From: Symbiodinium natans
Taxonomy: Eukaryota > Sar > Dinophyceae > Suessiales > Symbiodiniaceae
Direction of reading: 5' to 3'
DNA length: 64,000 nt
Assembly: GCA_905221605.1 (NCBI GenBank)
Contig: CAJNDS010002114.1
Location: 441,632 to 505,631 of the forward strand
The translations under genes and the position numbers were made by a program. The notes beneath the pieces were generated by a model. It saw only the letters and a list, made by a program, of their open reading frames with translations. It did no database searches and had not been told where the DNA came from. This document shows positions 29,566-41,775 of this stretch, piece by piece. Numbering within the stretch: position 1 is the first letter of the stretch; the number at the start of each line of letters is the position of its first letter.

Positions 29566-30585
29566 GCTGGCAATGCTTGATGGCTTGGCAAGTTGGGCAT
29601 CCTGCACACACATTTGCTTGTCAGAATCCCGAAGCCAACAGTCCACTGCGTCCATTGCGAATCCACAAGAACCCACAGAAACTTAAAGACTCCAAGCCTC
29701 ACCAACATCGTCCCCAGATGTCCCCAGAAAAAACCAGAAAAGAATAATGACGAAGGCCCTTTTTCTAGCGCAACAGGCCCTGCGCCGCTTCGCCAACGGC
29801 GAGCCCTTCGAGCCTTTGAGTTGCTTGGCATCCCTTGGCTTGACGGATTCTTGAGTTGTTGGGCTTGACAAGAACGAGTTTGGCACTGAATCTCAAACTG
29901 GGGAGTCCTCGTTCATCCCAGTTCCAACAGGCCGGGAGTTTTTTTTTTGAGATTAGGCTTTTGGGGATGGCCGTTAAGGTTGTTTCATGGCGCGGGATTC
30001 GCGGATGGTTGAGGGCTGGCCTTTGCGGTTCGAAGTTTCGGGTTTAGGCTTCAGTCACTTTAAGTCGCCTCAAGTCACGTCACTCCCAGGGCTTGATGGA
30101 GCTTGATGTGTCAGTCAGCAAAGGCAGAGTCGCTTAGTCTTAGCTTTAGCTTCAAGAGCTACAGTAGATCCTTTGACCCCTCAATCAGTCAGGGGCCCAG
30201 CCTCAAGAGCCTAGATCTTTTGACCTCTCAAGGGCCTAAACCTTACAGTGTGAGGGTTGGAATTACTCTATGTGAAGGCGTCTAATGAAGGCTGGCTGTG
30301 CGAGGCAGCTGTAGAGCTGCAGGGGCTTGAAGTCGTTCCCTTGACCGCGAAGTCTGTTTGCAAAATGAACCTTGTATACATAGCTACTGTGCATGCATCA
30401 GCTGGCAAGTGGATTGCATGGATACCACATACTTCGGAGTACTAAGGTTTGGCCCTGGCCTACGCTGAGCTCGCCGAAACGGACGTGGCAGCACAGGCCT
30501 GAACCGAGCAAGGGACGCGCCGGATAAATCATTAGTAGCCTCAAGGCCACAAATGCATGAACTATTTAGATGCTGAGAATCTAAA
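29566..30585. other. No gene recognised
   Basis: Unassigned; short frames only. Confidence 0.4.
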
Positions 30586-30807
30586 TTGCCAGACAAAGAC
30601 ATCAAGTATGACGCGGAGAATGATAGAGAACAAACCGTGTTCAAGTATGACGTTGGTGACGAAGTCTACATTCTGGCCGTGGATTTAGAAGACCCGAAGA
30701 ATTGCACGACAAACCTACTGATTAGTCGGCCCCAAACAGTGAGAGACCACCAAGGGACACAAAGAACGCTCTGGGTTTCACGGTCAACGAAAGAAAGATT
30801 TCTTTGA
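30586..30807 (+). CDS. Possible protein fragment, unassigned
   Basis: A 73-codon frame with a protein-like, charged composition: KDIKYDAENDREQTVFKYDV, GDEVYILAVDLEDPKN. It runs into a 41-bp minisatellite soon after its stop. The segment resembles a small beta-rich domain but I recognise no family. It starts at a non-ATG triplet, so it would be an internal exon or a relic. Confidence 0.2.
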   Translation: MPDKDIKYDAENDREQTVFKYDVGDEVYILAVDLEDPKNCTTNLLISRPQTVRDHQGTQRTLWVSRSTKERFL

Positions 30808-30860
30808 TGCCACTGGAGCTCCGGCGTACTACGAGGCACCAACGCCCCGGATCGAACCCC

Positions 30861-30975
30861 GACGTCCAAAGGCAACGACAGTTTCGCATTTTGCGAACCC
30901 AGACGTCCAAAAGCAACAGCCGTTTCGCATATCACGAAACCAGAGTTCCAAAAGCGACGACAGTTATGAGGATGG
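30861..30975 (+). repeat. 41-bp minisatellite, three copies
   Basis: Units start at 30861, 30902 and 30943. Each has GACGTCCAAARGCAACGACA or a close variant, followed by GTTTCGCAT and a GCGAAACCCA-like end. The third copy is partial. Confidence 0.85.
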
Positions 30976-33900
30976 CGACGTCGATGCGCACAGCGGCCTA
31001 GGCGGGAGTGCGGGATGCCAACATCGCGAATTGCAGATCCACTGAGTCTGGCTGCACGCAGCGAACAACACTGAGTCTGCCTGCAGGCAGCGCACCCCTC
31101 CAATGGCCCCAAATGCAGGATTCTATGCACCTGCCACGTCGGGATTTGCTCACGGGGGCCAAAGTGTGCGATTCAGCAACCCACGAAGCCAAAAGCAAGG
31201 AATTTGTGATGTTCCGAGGCACAAGCAACTCGGGGTCGGCAATCTAACGCCGTTTTACTACTCTGGATGTCAGAACCCCTTGTGTGTGTTGGCACACAGT
31301 CTGGGGAATTCTCCATTAGCACCTCACTTGATGCATGCAACAGCGGAGATGTACAGTAACACTCAGACTCAGAATTAAATATACAAGATACGGCTTAGTG
31401 GGTCTCTGTTTTTAGAGCTTGGTTTATGATTTACGGAGTGGTGGTGTGTAGGTCTTTGACCTATCTTCAAAGGGTGTTTTCGACAGGCGGTTTTTGAACT
31501 GCCGAGGGGCTATATGAATTGCCGCTGAGTGGTTTCAAGGGTTAGCGGGCTTTTTTTGATTTTGTGGGGTTCGGTTTCAGGGCTGGTATTTCGATTTACC
31601 GAGTTCTGATTCCTGAACCAACACAGGGCAACAAAACGCATTTCGAAGATTATTCCCCGTAATATAATGTGGAAAACATAATTTTGAACTGCTACTAGGC
31701 AAGGCTCAAAATATGAAAAGTCCTGAGCTCTAGAAAACTGTGGACCTGACGGAGAACAGAGACTCTGAAACCAAGGCGTGAAGATACAGAGATAAACGCC
31801 GAGAAGAACCTAGAGAGGTAGTTTTCAAGATAATAGCAACGCTGTATTGACGAGGAAGAAGGAATGTAGAGAACAGTATATAGGACACAGTGATAAACGT
31901 TTTAAGAAAAAACAAGATTCATACCGAGAAAGCAACAAAGAAACAATAGCCAATTCTGGTCGCATTATATGAGAACAATGCCCACCGACAGCTTTATTGA
32001 CAGCTCTAAACGACACCGATGAATTTTCAACCCCAAGCCCTCAAATCCTGGTCCTGCCTCTTGAGCGGCAGGCGTTGGCTCTTTGTGCACTCTGGCTCCG
32101 CGAGGTTGACTGCGTTGCTAAACGCAAGAGGTTTCGAGGTTCAGGCTTCAGGGCTTGGGGTCTGTAGTACTCCTCATGCACACAACGCCCTCGTTGTTAT
32201 GAAATTGTTTGACTGAGCCGGATTTGAGGCAGCTCAGCAAGTTGTTTCAGGGATTTTGAGGTTCAGGGCTCAGGCGCCTTTTCAGTTGTTTCCTTGTCCA
32301 GATGCGAAGGCATGGAAGCAGCTTCGATCCTTGCAACACGAGACCCATGCACGCCCCCTGTCAATCGCCAACGCAGAAACCCTGGACGGCAGCTGCCCCA
32401 GGGTCTTTACATCTCAGAGCAGATTGCAGATCCCGATGCAACTTACACCGTAGTCCCCAAAAGATTAATCCTCTAGTTGGGTGTGAATCAGGGTTATGTT
32501 ACGTTTGGCATGCTGACGTAGCCAGGATGCTGTGTAAGTCTGATTGCATGACTTGTGCAATTTTGTACATGAGTCAGATTTAGACACTTCCATCTTCCGC
32601 CGCCATAGGTCTCTCGGGTTTTGTGGAACCTCACCGATTTGCTCCACCTGCGGTTGCGGAAGGATTTGCGATGTCTTGAACATTTTGCCACTACTCTCGG
32701 ACAGATGCTCGGGCACACCGAGGGGTGAGTCTCTTTGGAACCCCCAATAAACGCCCAACCATTGCCCAACGCAGGCGGCCGTCCACGGCTCAAGGGAAGC
32801 CCAGGTGGCCTTGCCGCTCGTGGCCGCTTGGGTTTGAAAGTAGGGGCTGTTCTCGTATGCAAGACACCCAAGGCCGTTCCCGCGGAGTCTCCCCGGAGTG
32901 CCGCAACCAATCCCGAAACTTCGAGCTCTTACCTGAGGTCCAAAGTGCCCACCGGCTTGCCGTGCCGGGAATCTTACAAGCTCTACACGGGGTGTAACGG
33001 GGTTTGGGCTATTTGGGTGATGCAGGGAATCGCGGCGTTCTATGGCCTAAAGTCAAGGAATGTTGATGAATGTTGCTTATTGGTTGGCGGGCAGCCGACT
33101 GTCGCCCATTTGCATCCCTTGAAAACGGCTCTTCAACGGGCCTTTGTCGGAAGTTTAACCGCAGCTCCGGGCATCGGATTTGGGCATCGGATTTAGGTTT
33201 CAATGGATCCCTTGCTAGTATTTGGCTTGCCTAGCAATCGTAGCTGTCCTCTGAAAGCCAGCTGGATGCCATGGCAAATCACTTCGAGTCTTATGACATA
33301 AGGGGGAATGGGCGAATGCTTCTGGTAGCTGTGCTGTGTTCATGGCTTAGGTACTTGGAATGCAGGAGTTTAAGATTTAGCGGTTCAGGGTCTGTTGCTC
33401 CTCATGCTTCTCTGCATCTTCTCGTAAAAGTGAAGAGCTCAGCCACCCGCTGCATCAAAGGCTCGCAGTGAAGAGGTTGCAGGTTTTGCGTAGGATAGAA
33501 CAAGAGCGCATGCGATTGTTGTGCGAGTGCGGCACGGTATTAGAGTAGCGTGGGAACTAGAGTCACCGAAGCCAGTAGTGAGGGGGAATGCTTTGTGGCC
33601 AGGTCTCATGCTTGATGTTCTAATCTAATAAAACATCAAGCTGTGTCAGGTCTAGCCTGCCACCAGCGTCACAGCTGCCGCTGAGCTGCAGCGCCAAGCT
33701 AGAGGGGGAAGAGTCTAGCCCCGGCCGCCTAACCCTAGCAAGGCCCAAAAAACCCAGCAAAACCCTAGACGGACATCAGCAATTCATCATCGCCTCTGTT
33801 GATGTCGTATCAGCTCTACGTTGCAAGCAACATGCGGTGATTTGATCTCTTGAAAGTTGGATCAGGGTGCCATGCAGGGTGCCATGCAGGCTTGTCGGGT

Positions 33901-34195
33901 TCAGGATATCGGGACCTCACTTTGAGCCAAAACTCTGACCTTTTACACGTTGAATTCTAGGCCCAACAAACCATGGAACAACATAATTTGGCCTTCAAGT
34001 CCTAGGAAGTTAGCTGGGATGTGCAGTTTGTAAGTGGGAAGCTTGCGCTTACTCCCGCTGCAAAGAACATGATGCAGCTTAAGGCTGGAATCGCAGGATG
34101 GTGGTAAAATGTGCAGTCCCAGTCCTCCAAACTAAAGCTTTTTGTTGGCTGGTTTTTTCGCAGGCGGATGGACTGACTCAGATGCAGATGTGGGC
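30976..34195. other. No gene recognised; AT-rich island inside
   Basis: About 31380-32010 is markedly more AT-rich than its surroundings and has no long ORF. A frame at 32735-33196 (+, 153 codons) shows no domain. A perfect 10-bp hairpin (GCTTGATGTT / AACATCAAGC, 12-base loop) lies at 33610-33641. GGGTGCCATGCA is repeated at about 33868-33890. Confidence 0.4.
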
Positions 34196-34198
34196 GGT

Positions 34199-34241
34199 TT
34201 AGAGCTGCATAGAGCTGCATAGAGCTGCATAGAGCTGTAGG
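34199..34241 (+). repeat. AGAGCTGCAT tandem repeat
   Basis: Four consecutive 10-bp units, the last reading AGAGCTGTAG. Confidence 0.9.
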
Positions 34242-36723
34242 GTATTCTGTGCCTGGTTCACACTTCATCTCTAAGCCTCAGACGTGCGTTCTAAGAGCTC
34301 AGGATTGTACTGAGGAGCTGCTCGCAGGACCCGCGCTCAGAGAGGACTTTCGCTTCCGAGCAGACCATTTGGAGTCCATTTGTTTTCAATTGCTCGACAA
34401 GAAGCCCTCAACTCCCTGAGAACCAAGGCCTCAAGTCGAAAGCAGCACAGTAAGCCGAATTGTTGCAGAGGGCAATGTGAGAAAACAACTCGAAGCCTGT
34501 AGGGCCTCTGCAAGCCCAATGACCTGAAGACTTGAAGAGCATCTCGACGGAGCCCAATGTATTCCGAAATGTCCCCTGATTCAACAACCCCAGCCTTGGC
34601 AACCGAATCAGGCGCTGGCCTCAGGCACAGAGAGGGCCTTCGCTGCCCCTGCAAGGGCCGTTGCAGAGCGCTTGGAGGCGGATCTGTGGTGGGGGGGGGG
34701 CGCTCGATTTTTTCCATCGTTTTCTTAGCTTTCTCCGATGTTTTTGGCCGCCTGGTGTCCTGGCCCTTTTTGGGTCCGGTGGTCCGTTTTCCTCTGAACC
34801 TGGGAGCCGCGCAAGCTGGCCTCCGAGAATATTAGGCCATCCTTCAAAACCCACAACTTTGAACGATGCAAAAAACATCATGCGAGCATTGTGTTTGCAA
34901 ATGTGGGGGCTCCCGCCCCTCCCCCGGCGCACGCGAGCCTTGCAAACTTGCTGCTTACAAAAACCGTGCCATCAATTGACATTCCTTCAAAACCCATGTG
35001 ACCTCTTTTTGTCACAGATGTCCGCCTTGCTTGACGCTTGTTGAATCCGAAATGTGCTGGCTCTTAGGGCCCTTGCCGCCAAGTAGACGGCGAGACGAGT
35101 ACCACAGGCGGCTATGGGTATGCCTGCTCGACATCGACACGTCTTTCGTTTGTTTTCTCGCTTCAGAGATTGTTTTCTTCGCGTCGTTGGCACTTGAGTT
35201 GATTCGATCAGGGGCGGTTCCTCGAACAAGGTCCTAACGTGGGATGGTTAACCTGAAAGTTTCCATCGCTTCACTCCGAAAATCAAATGCTACTTGGCCC
35301 AGGGCTGCAATTTTCCAATGCCACTATATGCAACCTCTAGCCACGTCCAAATATTGCAGTTTGCGGTTTGACATTCAAAACACATTTCACTCTACGACGT
35401 CAGACTGAAAGTCCTCAACATCCACAGCCCGAAGCCCCAATGCTAGAGTAGCAAAGCCCGCAGGAATGCCTCCCCTGCCCTCACATCAGCAGCCCCCCCC
35501 CGCAACACAAAGCCGCCAAAAAAACAAAATCAGCTTCCACTCTTTAGAACTTTAGGGTTTGCACGATATGAAAGGCAAAGCTTCGGAGTTCCGAGGCCTT
35601 GGAGCGGCAGCTCCCTTTCACATCGCCACCGGTGCCGTTGCTTGTGGCGTTCGGCCGGCTGGAGTCTATCGCCGCGCCTCTGATGCAAAAGCAGCCCAAA
35701 AGACTGACAAAGCTGCACGTGGTTCTTGAGCCATCGATGTGTTTCCAGCTTTGCAAGGCTGAACACGTATGTTATGGTGCGTTTTGGACCTGTTGGAGCT
35801 CTTGGCCCACAGACCCAAGCTCCCCTAAAGCGGCGCTACGGGAGATCTACTTTCTGTTTTTGAGGGGCCTGCCGATCTTTACATTTGGGGACGGGGGGAT
35901 TCATGTCCTTGACATCCCCAGCCAAGCACGAGGAACGGCTTCACCTGGCCTATGCCCGCCTCCTCCAGACGGTGGGTCAGGAGGCCGCAGTGCAGCATGG
36001 CAGAACCGTCCCTGAACTATATGGACGTTTCTTGGGCATCTAGTGAGTTTGGCCATGACTTGGAATAGTGTTTGAGGATGCTTAAAAAGCTTGTGGTTTC
36101 TTTCAAGTGAAATGGTATCGTGATGTAGGATATGTAGGCTTCCAGGTTCGGGTCAGCGGCCCCTCGGCACCGTTCAGCCACCGCTTGAGCCCCAAAGTCT
36201 TGCCCAACGCCCGACTCTCCGAACATCTCCGAACATCTCCGAACCAACCCAAACAGCCTTCCCAAAAGCGGCCAGGAGCTTCCCATGGATCCACAAGCAG
36301 TGGACACAGCCCAGCTGGGCCTCTTTGCTGCTCGCCCATTAAAGTATCAAGTCAGGTCGATGTGCTTTTTGTTTTTGGGGGTTCGAAGTTGCTGGTTTGC
36401 AGCCAGGTGTTGGAGGGTTTGGAAGGCCTTGTTAGTTTTGCTGTTGGGAGGCGGAAGGTTTGCAAGTGATTCTGTACAAAGGTCCTCAGTGATTTCAACG
36501 ATCCGAGCCTCCGTGGGTTGCAATGACCACCTGATCACATGCTGCTTAAAGTTTATGGGGTCGAGGGTTGAGCGTATAGTGCAAGCCCAATGAAAAGCGG
36601 TCTAAAGTACCCCCTTCTCCCATCGCAACATCATACCTCCTCTGTGCTTGTTGTGCCTTGGATTGGGTAAGGAGCCATAGCTAACCGTTGTCACACGGAT
36701 GCCGCTGCCGATAGATCAGGAAG
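34242..36723. other. No gene recognised
   Basis: Short frames only. CCTTCAAAACCCA occurs at about 34852 and 34985, and CCGAACATCT is repeated in tandem at about 36217-36243. The frame at 35599-36015 (+, 138 codons, non-ATG start) has no known domain. Confidence 0.35.
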
Positions 36724-36745
36724 CTTCTGCCGCTAACGGCAGAAG
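36724..36745 (+). other. Perfect 9-bp hairpin
   Basis: CTTCTGCCG, loop CTAA, CGGCAGAAG. Smaller dyads (TGAAC...GTTCA, GGTG...CACC) follow within 50 bp. It could be a structured RNA element or a chance hairpin; no gene is attached. Confidence 0.5.
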
Positions 36746-37120
36746 AGAGGAGGCGAGCTTCATGAACGGCGGGTGCAGTTCACCGTCGGGATTTGGACTG
36801 GCAGCGTTCAACAAAAAACCGTGCTCCAACTAGAACCTGGGTGAAGATTGTTGAGCTCTTGTCGGAACATGGATTTTCTTGACACAGGAGGCACATGAAC
36901 TTCATGAAATATGAAGCCACACTTCCTTACAATGTGTGGCCACATCGAACACAATGGGCAGGCTGCTGCGCTCCATCCCTTTGCCGCCAGCGCAGCAGCG
37001 CAAGAGCTGGGCCAGGCCCGCCTTGCTACTTTAAACTTTAAGCTCTGTCATTGCATTTGCGCGACAATGCTCCTAAGTATGACTCGATGCCCAGCACACC
37101 TCCCGCCCAAACCCGCCTAT
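36746..37120. other. No gene recognised
   Basis: Unassigned sequence. Confidence 0.4.
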
Positions 37121-37400
37121 ACCCCGCCCCCCCCCCCCGGTCCGACAACAGTCCGCCCACGGCCCGGCCATGGCCTGGCCGCGGCCCGGCCACGGCCCGG
37201 CCACGGCCCGGCCACGGAGCCGCCCGCACCCTGCGCAGCCGATGCACCGGGCACATGCACCTCGCACACCTCGCAGACCTCGCACACCCGCACACCCCGC
37301 TCACCCCGCACATCCCGCACACCCCCGCATGGCCCACCCGCCTGCCCCGCACACCCTCCCTCGCTCACCCTGCACACCCCGCACGCCCGCCTCTACGGTT
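37121..37400. repeat. C-rich low-complexity tract
   Basis: A poly-C run at about 37126-37138 is followed by repeated GGCCCGGCCAC units (about 37155-37215) and CACCCCGCACAC-type repeats to about 37400. The Pro/Ala/His-rich and Gly/Arg-rich frames over it are artefacts of composition. Confidence 0.85.
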
Positions 37401-40400
37401 CTCGTCGTGTTCTGCATGCCGCCGCCGCTTCCGCCTGGTCCTGGTCCTTTTCTTGCTTTTTTGTGCTGTCACGACGCAAGAGGGATAAGTCTCCGGCTCT
37501 TCGGGTTGAACACAATGCTGTCGTCTTGTCACACGCATATACACGCATCCCTTCAACAAATGACATTCTTTTGTCAAGCTTTTGAGAAGAAGTTAAGATG
37601 TTGCAACATTCAAGAGTGCTGGCCTCTCGGTGACAATCGTCCCTGTCTCTTATCCTTTGTGTAACCTAAAGCCCTTAACCCTAAAGTCTGGTTAGCCCCC
37701 AACTTGAATCATTGTCCCGGGAGTTTTCAACTTAAACCCTAAGCCCTCGGCCCTTTGTCCCCAACCCTGCGCACTTCTTCAAGAGGTGGAAGCGTTGCAA
37801 GTAGTCAGTGGTTTGTATCAACCCTCCTATGCAGCTTGCTTTTCAGTGGCCGAGGGTGCCGTGCGAAGCCTGCGCCCGGACGGCGTGCCTTTGTCCAGGA
37901 CCCTGCCCTTGGGATTCACACCATGGTTTGTGAATTCTGTAGGGTATTGTGGCTCCGGCACGCACCGATCAACAGCGCTTTCAAACGCTGATGCTCTGAA
38001 GCTCTGTGCTCTAATTGTTGCATAGTCGGGTTGTGGTGTTACTGGCGCTGCCGGCCCTGGAATCTGGGCTGGCCGTGCAGGCAAGGCTCATGTAATTCCT
38101 TCTGAATCCGTGGCGGTCCTACCCAGAACCATCATAAGGTTGGACAGTACTTGGGCTGCGACCCCAAGGCCGAAGGCCCGACAGATCTGCTGGCATCGTG
38201 GCCCAAAGCCGCAAATGCGCCAGGCTTGTTTGTCCACAAAACAGGATGCTACCACCAACAGCGCCAAGCCTGAACGAAACCTCTGGGGCTTCAAGACAGA
38301 GCCCAAGCCTTCAAAAGCAAACGCCCCGATGCGGGCCCAAGTTAGTGAGCCATTTGATGATGCCCGCCAGCGATTCAAGAGCTCCCACTGCCAAAGCTTA
38401 GAAATCCGAAGCAAGCCCCAGCCCAGGAGCCCGTACAGCCGGCAGGCCCGTCGACCGGAGGTTAATTCTATAGTTTCATCCTGTACGGATCTTTGTGTTC
38501 CAGGGATTCAGGGCTTGAAGTTGCACGTAATTGGATTGTTTGGTGTGTCTGCCAGCAGATGACAAGTGAGTCAGTTGTCTACCCCCAAAACCCCCTAAGC
38601 AACCACGGCAAACCAATCCGAGACACGGCACACAAGGAATTGCTGGTACAAGCCCTATGGACGGTGTGCCACCGGATGCTTTCTTAGCTAACACTGACCA
38701 ACAACCGAGTCGGCAGGCCGCGCGAAACCACAGCCCCACTCTTAACCAGCCCAAGACTCCAAAATCCTTGAGAAGCTGCACCCATTCACCGTCCCAAAGT
38801 CCTGAACCAATTATAGGTGCTTCCGATACACCTTTCTACCAAGGTCAACATCCACAAGCCAATCAGCATGCAGTTGATAGAGCAATTAGAAGGTCTGACC
38901 CCCCCCCTCCCACCCCCCCTAGAAGTCTTATGGCCGCCAGGAGTCGGTAGCCGAGTTTCTCGGCGTACGTTTCCACAAGCGGAGTGGCCTCAAAGAGGCT
39001 GCTACTTATTTGCTCGATGTTTTGGTTCCCATTTGTTTTGCGTTGCTTGGTTTTGACTCGTTTGGTTTAACTGGTTTAGTGGTTCAAATGGTTATCGGAT
39101 GAATGGTTTTACGGTTTTATGGCCTCAACATGGCTTTCCTCATAGGAGGGCAAGGATTGGTTTCACCGCGTTTCTTGTGATTTGGAATGATAGCTTGGCA
39201 TTGTTTTCTTTCTCACCCTCTCTCCTTGCCCGCGGGCCGCGAACCTACCACCAGATGAGCCCTGGAGTGCGCGACTCCCGATAGTCCTCGCTTCAAATGT
39301 TCATTCCCAAGGAATTGAAACCATGGTTGCTGTATTTCATTGGTTGTTGCTGTCTTTCTAGAATACATTGAGTTATGATTTCTTGCCGTGCTTTTGCAAA
39401 GCTTGTGATAGTTATGGCAAGCAAAGCAATTTTCAGTGAAGTGAAGGTTTACGTCTCAGGCCGGTGGCGTGTTCATAAGCGCTTGACGTTCGCCACCAGC
39501 TTTTCTAGACTTGTGGATTCCTCATCCTCGGGCAGCTGAAGCCGACCGTGTGTGTAAGAGGATGAACGTCCGCCCACACAACGGAGCCTGCGAGGGTCGG
39601 ATTCTGGCATTGTCCACAATCCGTTTTCGCGTAGAACAAGCGGCCGTGTTGCCTCCAGAACAGCGGGCTTGCATTCGACAAACAGGGGGGGGGGGGGGGT
39701 CACTTCAAAACAGCGAAACTCGGGAGAAGAATCAGCAACCTATACCTTGAGAAACCGGAAGTTCCCCCTTGGAGCAAAAGGTTCCACCCTAGAAGGGCAT
39801 TCATTGTCTCGAAGTTTTTTACGACGGCAAAGAGAGTTTATCCCGTGGATCCCGCGGTTAGCTGCCACGAAAGCAGAGTGGCCGTTGCAAGTCAAAGAGT
39901 GGTCTTGCGAATGTAAAAGGGTTCTTTTGCAAGCCAGAGAATTCGTTGCATGACACATACAACAAGCCTGCAGCCAGTCTTATAGGTCTCCTTTTTGAAA
40001 GGTAGGCGCTGAAGGCTGAAATTATGTCATTTGTTCGGTGTAGCGCGAAAAAGGGGGGTCTACACTTCTGGGCTTAAACTGAAGCTCCAAGGCGCAACTC
40101 TACACAGCCCCTCAGCCCTTTTTAGAATCTTCAGTTCCAAAACAGCACGAAACAGCATGACAGGCGTCCAAGCCTGAACCAAGATGCATCTTTACTTACC
40201 TGCCCCCGAACATGTCTTTAACGTTCCCAACCCTGAAACCACGCGAAAGCACAACCCGCTAGTACCACAATCATACGGAAAGGTGCTCTTGCGCCGTCCG
40301 ACTGTGGAGGAGAGCGGTGGCCGCGCGTTTGCGTTCCAAGGCCTGGGTGAGGAATTGAGAGTGCTGAGAGCATTTTGGAGCTGAGGGGTTGAGGTTTCAA

Positions 40401-40590
40401 CTCTAAGGCTTGAGGTCGCACAGGTCGGATGTTTTCGGTCCTGCATTTGGGGCCTGGGGTTTGCGGTTTGACGCTGCAGGTTTGAGCATCTAGGTCAGAC
40501 TCTTGTGTTGTGATTGCAAGAATCATTGCAAGAATCATTTCAGTCTCCTACTCTGGCTCGTATCTGGCAATCCTGAGCTCAGGAACCCAG
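37401..40590. other. No gene recognised
   Basis: A frame at 37786-38025 (+) and frames at 38110-38562 (+) and 38817-39056 (+) have protein-like composition but no domain. A G-run lies at about 39686-39699. A few CCCTAAA-like words lie near 37665-37745. Confidence 0.35.
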
Positions 40591-40640
40591 AGCTTCCCCC
40601 AAGCTTCCCCCAAGCTTCCCCTAAGCTTCCCCCAAGCTTC
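40591..40640 (+). repeat. AGCTTCCCCCA 11-bp repeat
   Basis: Four to five units, each creating an AAGCTT site. Confidence 0.9.
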
Positions 40641-41448
40641 AGGCTCCGCCATCACAGAGTCGGCTTTGCCCCCAAGCCTTGCAGCGGTGCTGCTGCATGC
40701 AGCTGCTCCCGTAGGTGGGCGTTGAATTGGCGTTCAGTCCCCAAGCAGAGTTCATCATGTTCATCCTTTCATGTCGATTTTTTAGATGGTTAGAAAGACA
40801 TCAATGACATCCATCTTCGCATGTGCTACGCGTCGCTGTCAGGGTGTGCAGGCGTCCACAGTTTAGAGGGATCTTGCACTCTGCGATGAGGACATGGGCT
40901 TGACACCGGTATGTCACAGCAACACCCCAGTAGACCGCCATCAACACATATCTTTGGCCGGAAAAGTCGCAACATACCCTTAAGCTCCAAGCCACAATCC
41001 CAAGCTTTACTGGCCGTGCTGCGCCGGACAGGGGCGACAACGCAAGTAACGGACACCTCAAAAGTTTCCGAAGGCGCCTCTTTGGAACCTCTTGGCGCAA
41101 CGTCACCCCTTCGGCGGCTTGCCGTCTCTGGAGCAATGCCCGGTGTGGGCCCCGAGACAGCGCGGCACCGTCCTCGACCTGCAATCTCTCCCAAGCTGCA
41201 TTGCCGGACAGGAAGCGAAGCATCTGACTTGCTCCGCGATGCCTTGCTGGAGCTTCAGCGGATCACTGCAGAGCCTTGGACAAGCGGTCAAGGGACATGT
41301 TAGGAAGGAGTGAGGGAAGGAAAGGGGTACAAGGAAAGCTAGGCCAGAAAAGAGTCGTACTGAGAAGGAAGATAAGAGCAATACTGAAGAGCAGCTTGAG
41401 GGGCTCAAAGAGAGCAAGGAAGGGTCCAGGAAGGACGCATCCAAAGTT
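40641..41448. other. No gene recognised
   Basis: The frame at 40911-41303 (+, 130 codons) overlaps minus frames of similar length. None has a domain. Confidence 0.35.
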
Positions 41449-41775
41449 TCAGACTCTTCCACTAGGCCCGCTGCTAATCACCGAAGCATAGAATTCGGTG
41501 AGGTTTCGCTGTTCGGCCCCAGGAACGTCAACTCCATTCATTTCCGCTAATTTCCCCCAAACAGTCTGAGGTTTGTTGTTGATGTTCATTTCGACCAAGT
41601 CACCAAGGACTCGGCGCTTTCGGATGGAACCCTCCAGCTGCGCTGTGCCACTGTCGAGTTCCAGGTGAACTCTCGGGTTAGAGCGGCGAAGGTTTAGACA
41701 TGTTTTGATGCTTCTAAACATCGGCGTTGTGTAGTGGTGGAAGGGCTCAGGCATGGGTAGTCGCAGCGCGGCCAT
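41449..41775 (-). CDS. Hypothetical 108-residue ORF
   Basis: The frame begins at an ATG (MAALRLPMPEPFHHYTTPMF) and ends at a TGA. The composition is even, with no repeats: CLNLRRSNPRVHLELDSGTA, SIRKRRVLGDLVEMNINNKP, TVWGKLAEMNGVDV, LTEFYASVISSG. The central part looks like a mixed alpha/beta segment. I recognise no family. There is no upstream or downstream partner to support it and introns would be expected, so it may be a terminal exon or chance. Confidence 0.3.
   Translation of the reverse strand: MAALRLPMPEPFHHYTTPMFRSIKTCLNLRRSNPRVHLELDSGTAQLEGSIRKRRVLGDLVEMNINNKPQTVWGKLAEMNGVDVPGAEQRNLTEFYASVISSGPSGRV

Noticed and set aside
30846-30862. tRNA B-box-like GGTTCGATCC on the minus strand
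   Set aside because: The flanking bases do not form a T-stem and no A-box or acceptor stem is found upstream.
33570-33720. Possible LTR start after a Copia-type pol (GAGGGGGAATGC)
   Set aside because: There is no integrase or reverse-transcriptase reading upstream and no second LTR; the purine run alone is weak.
33922-33933. Possible spliced-leader relic (reverse complement GTTTTGGCTCAA)
   Set aside because: It matches only the end of the dinoflagellate spliced leader, has an extra A after the match, and no ORF or retroposed gene follows. A match of this length can occur by chance.
36761-36773. CATGAACGGCGGG, resembling a conserved stretch of large-subunit rRNA
   Set aside because: The match stops after 13 bases and the following sequence is unrelated to rRNA.
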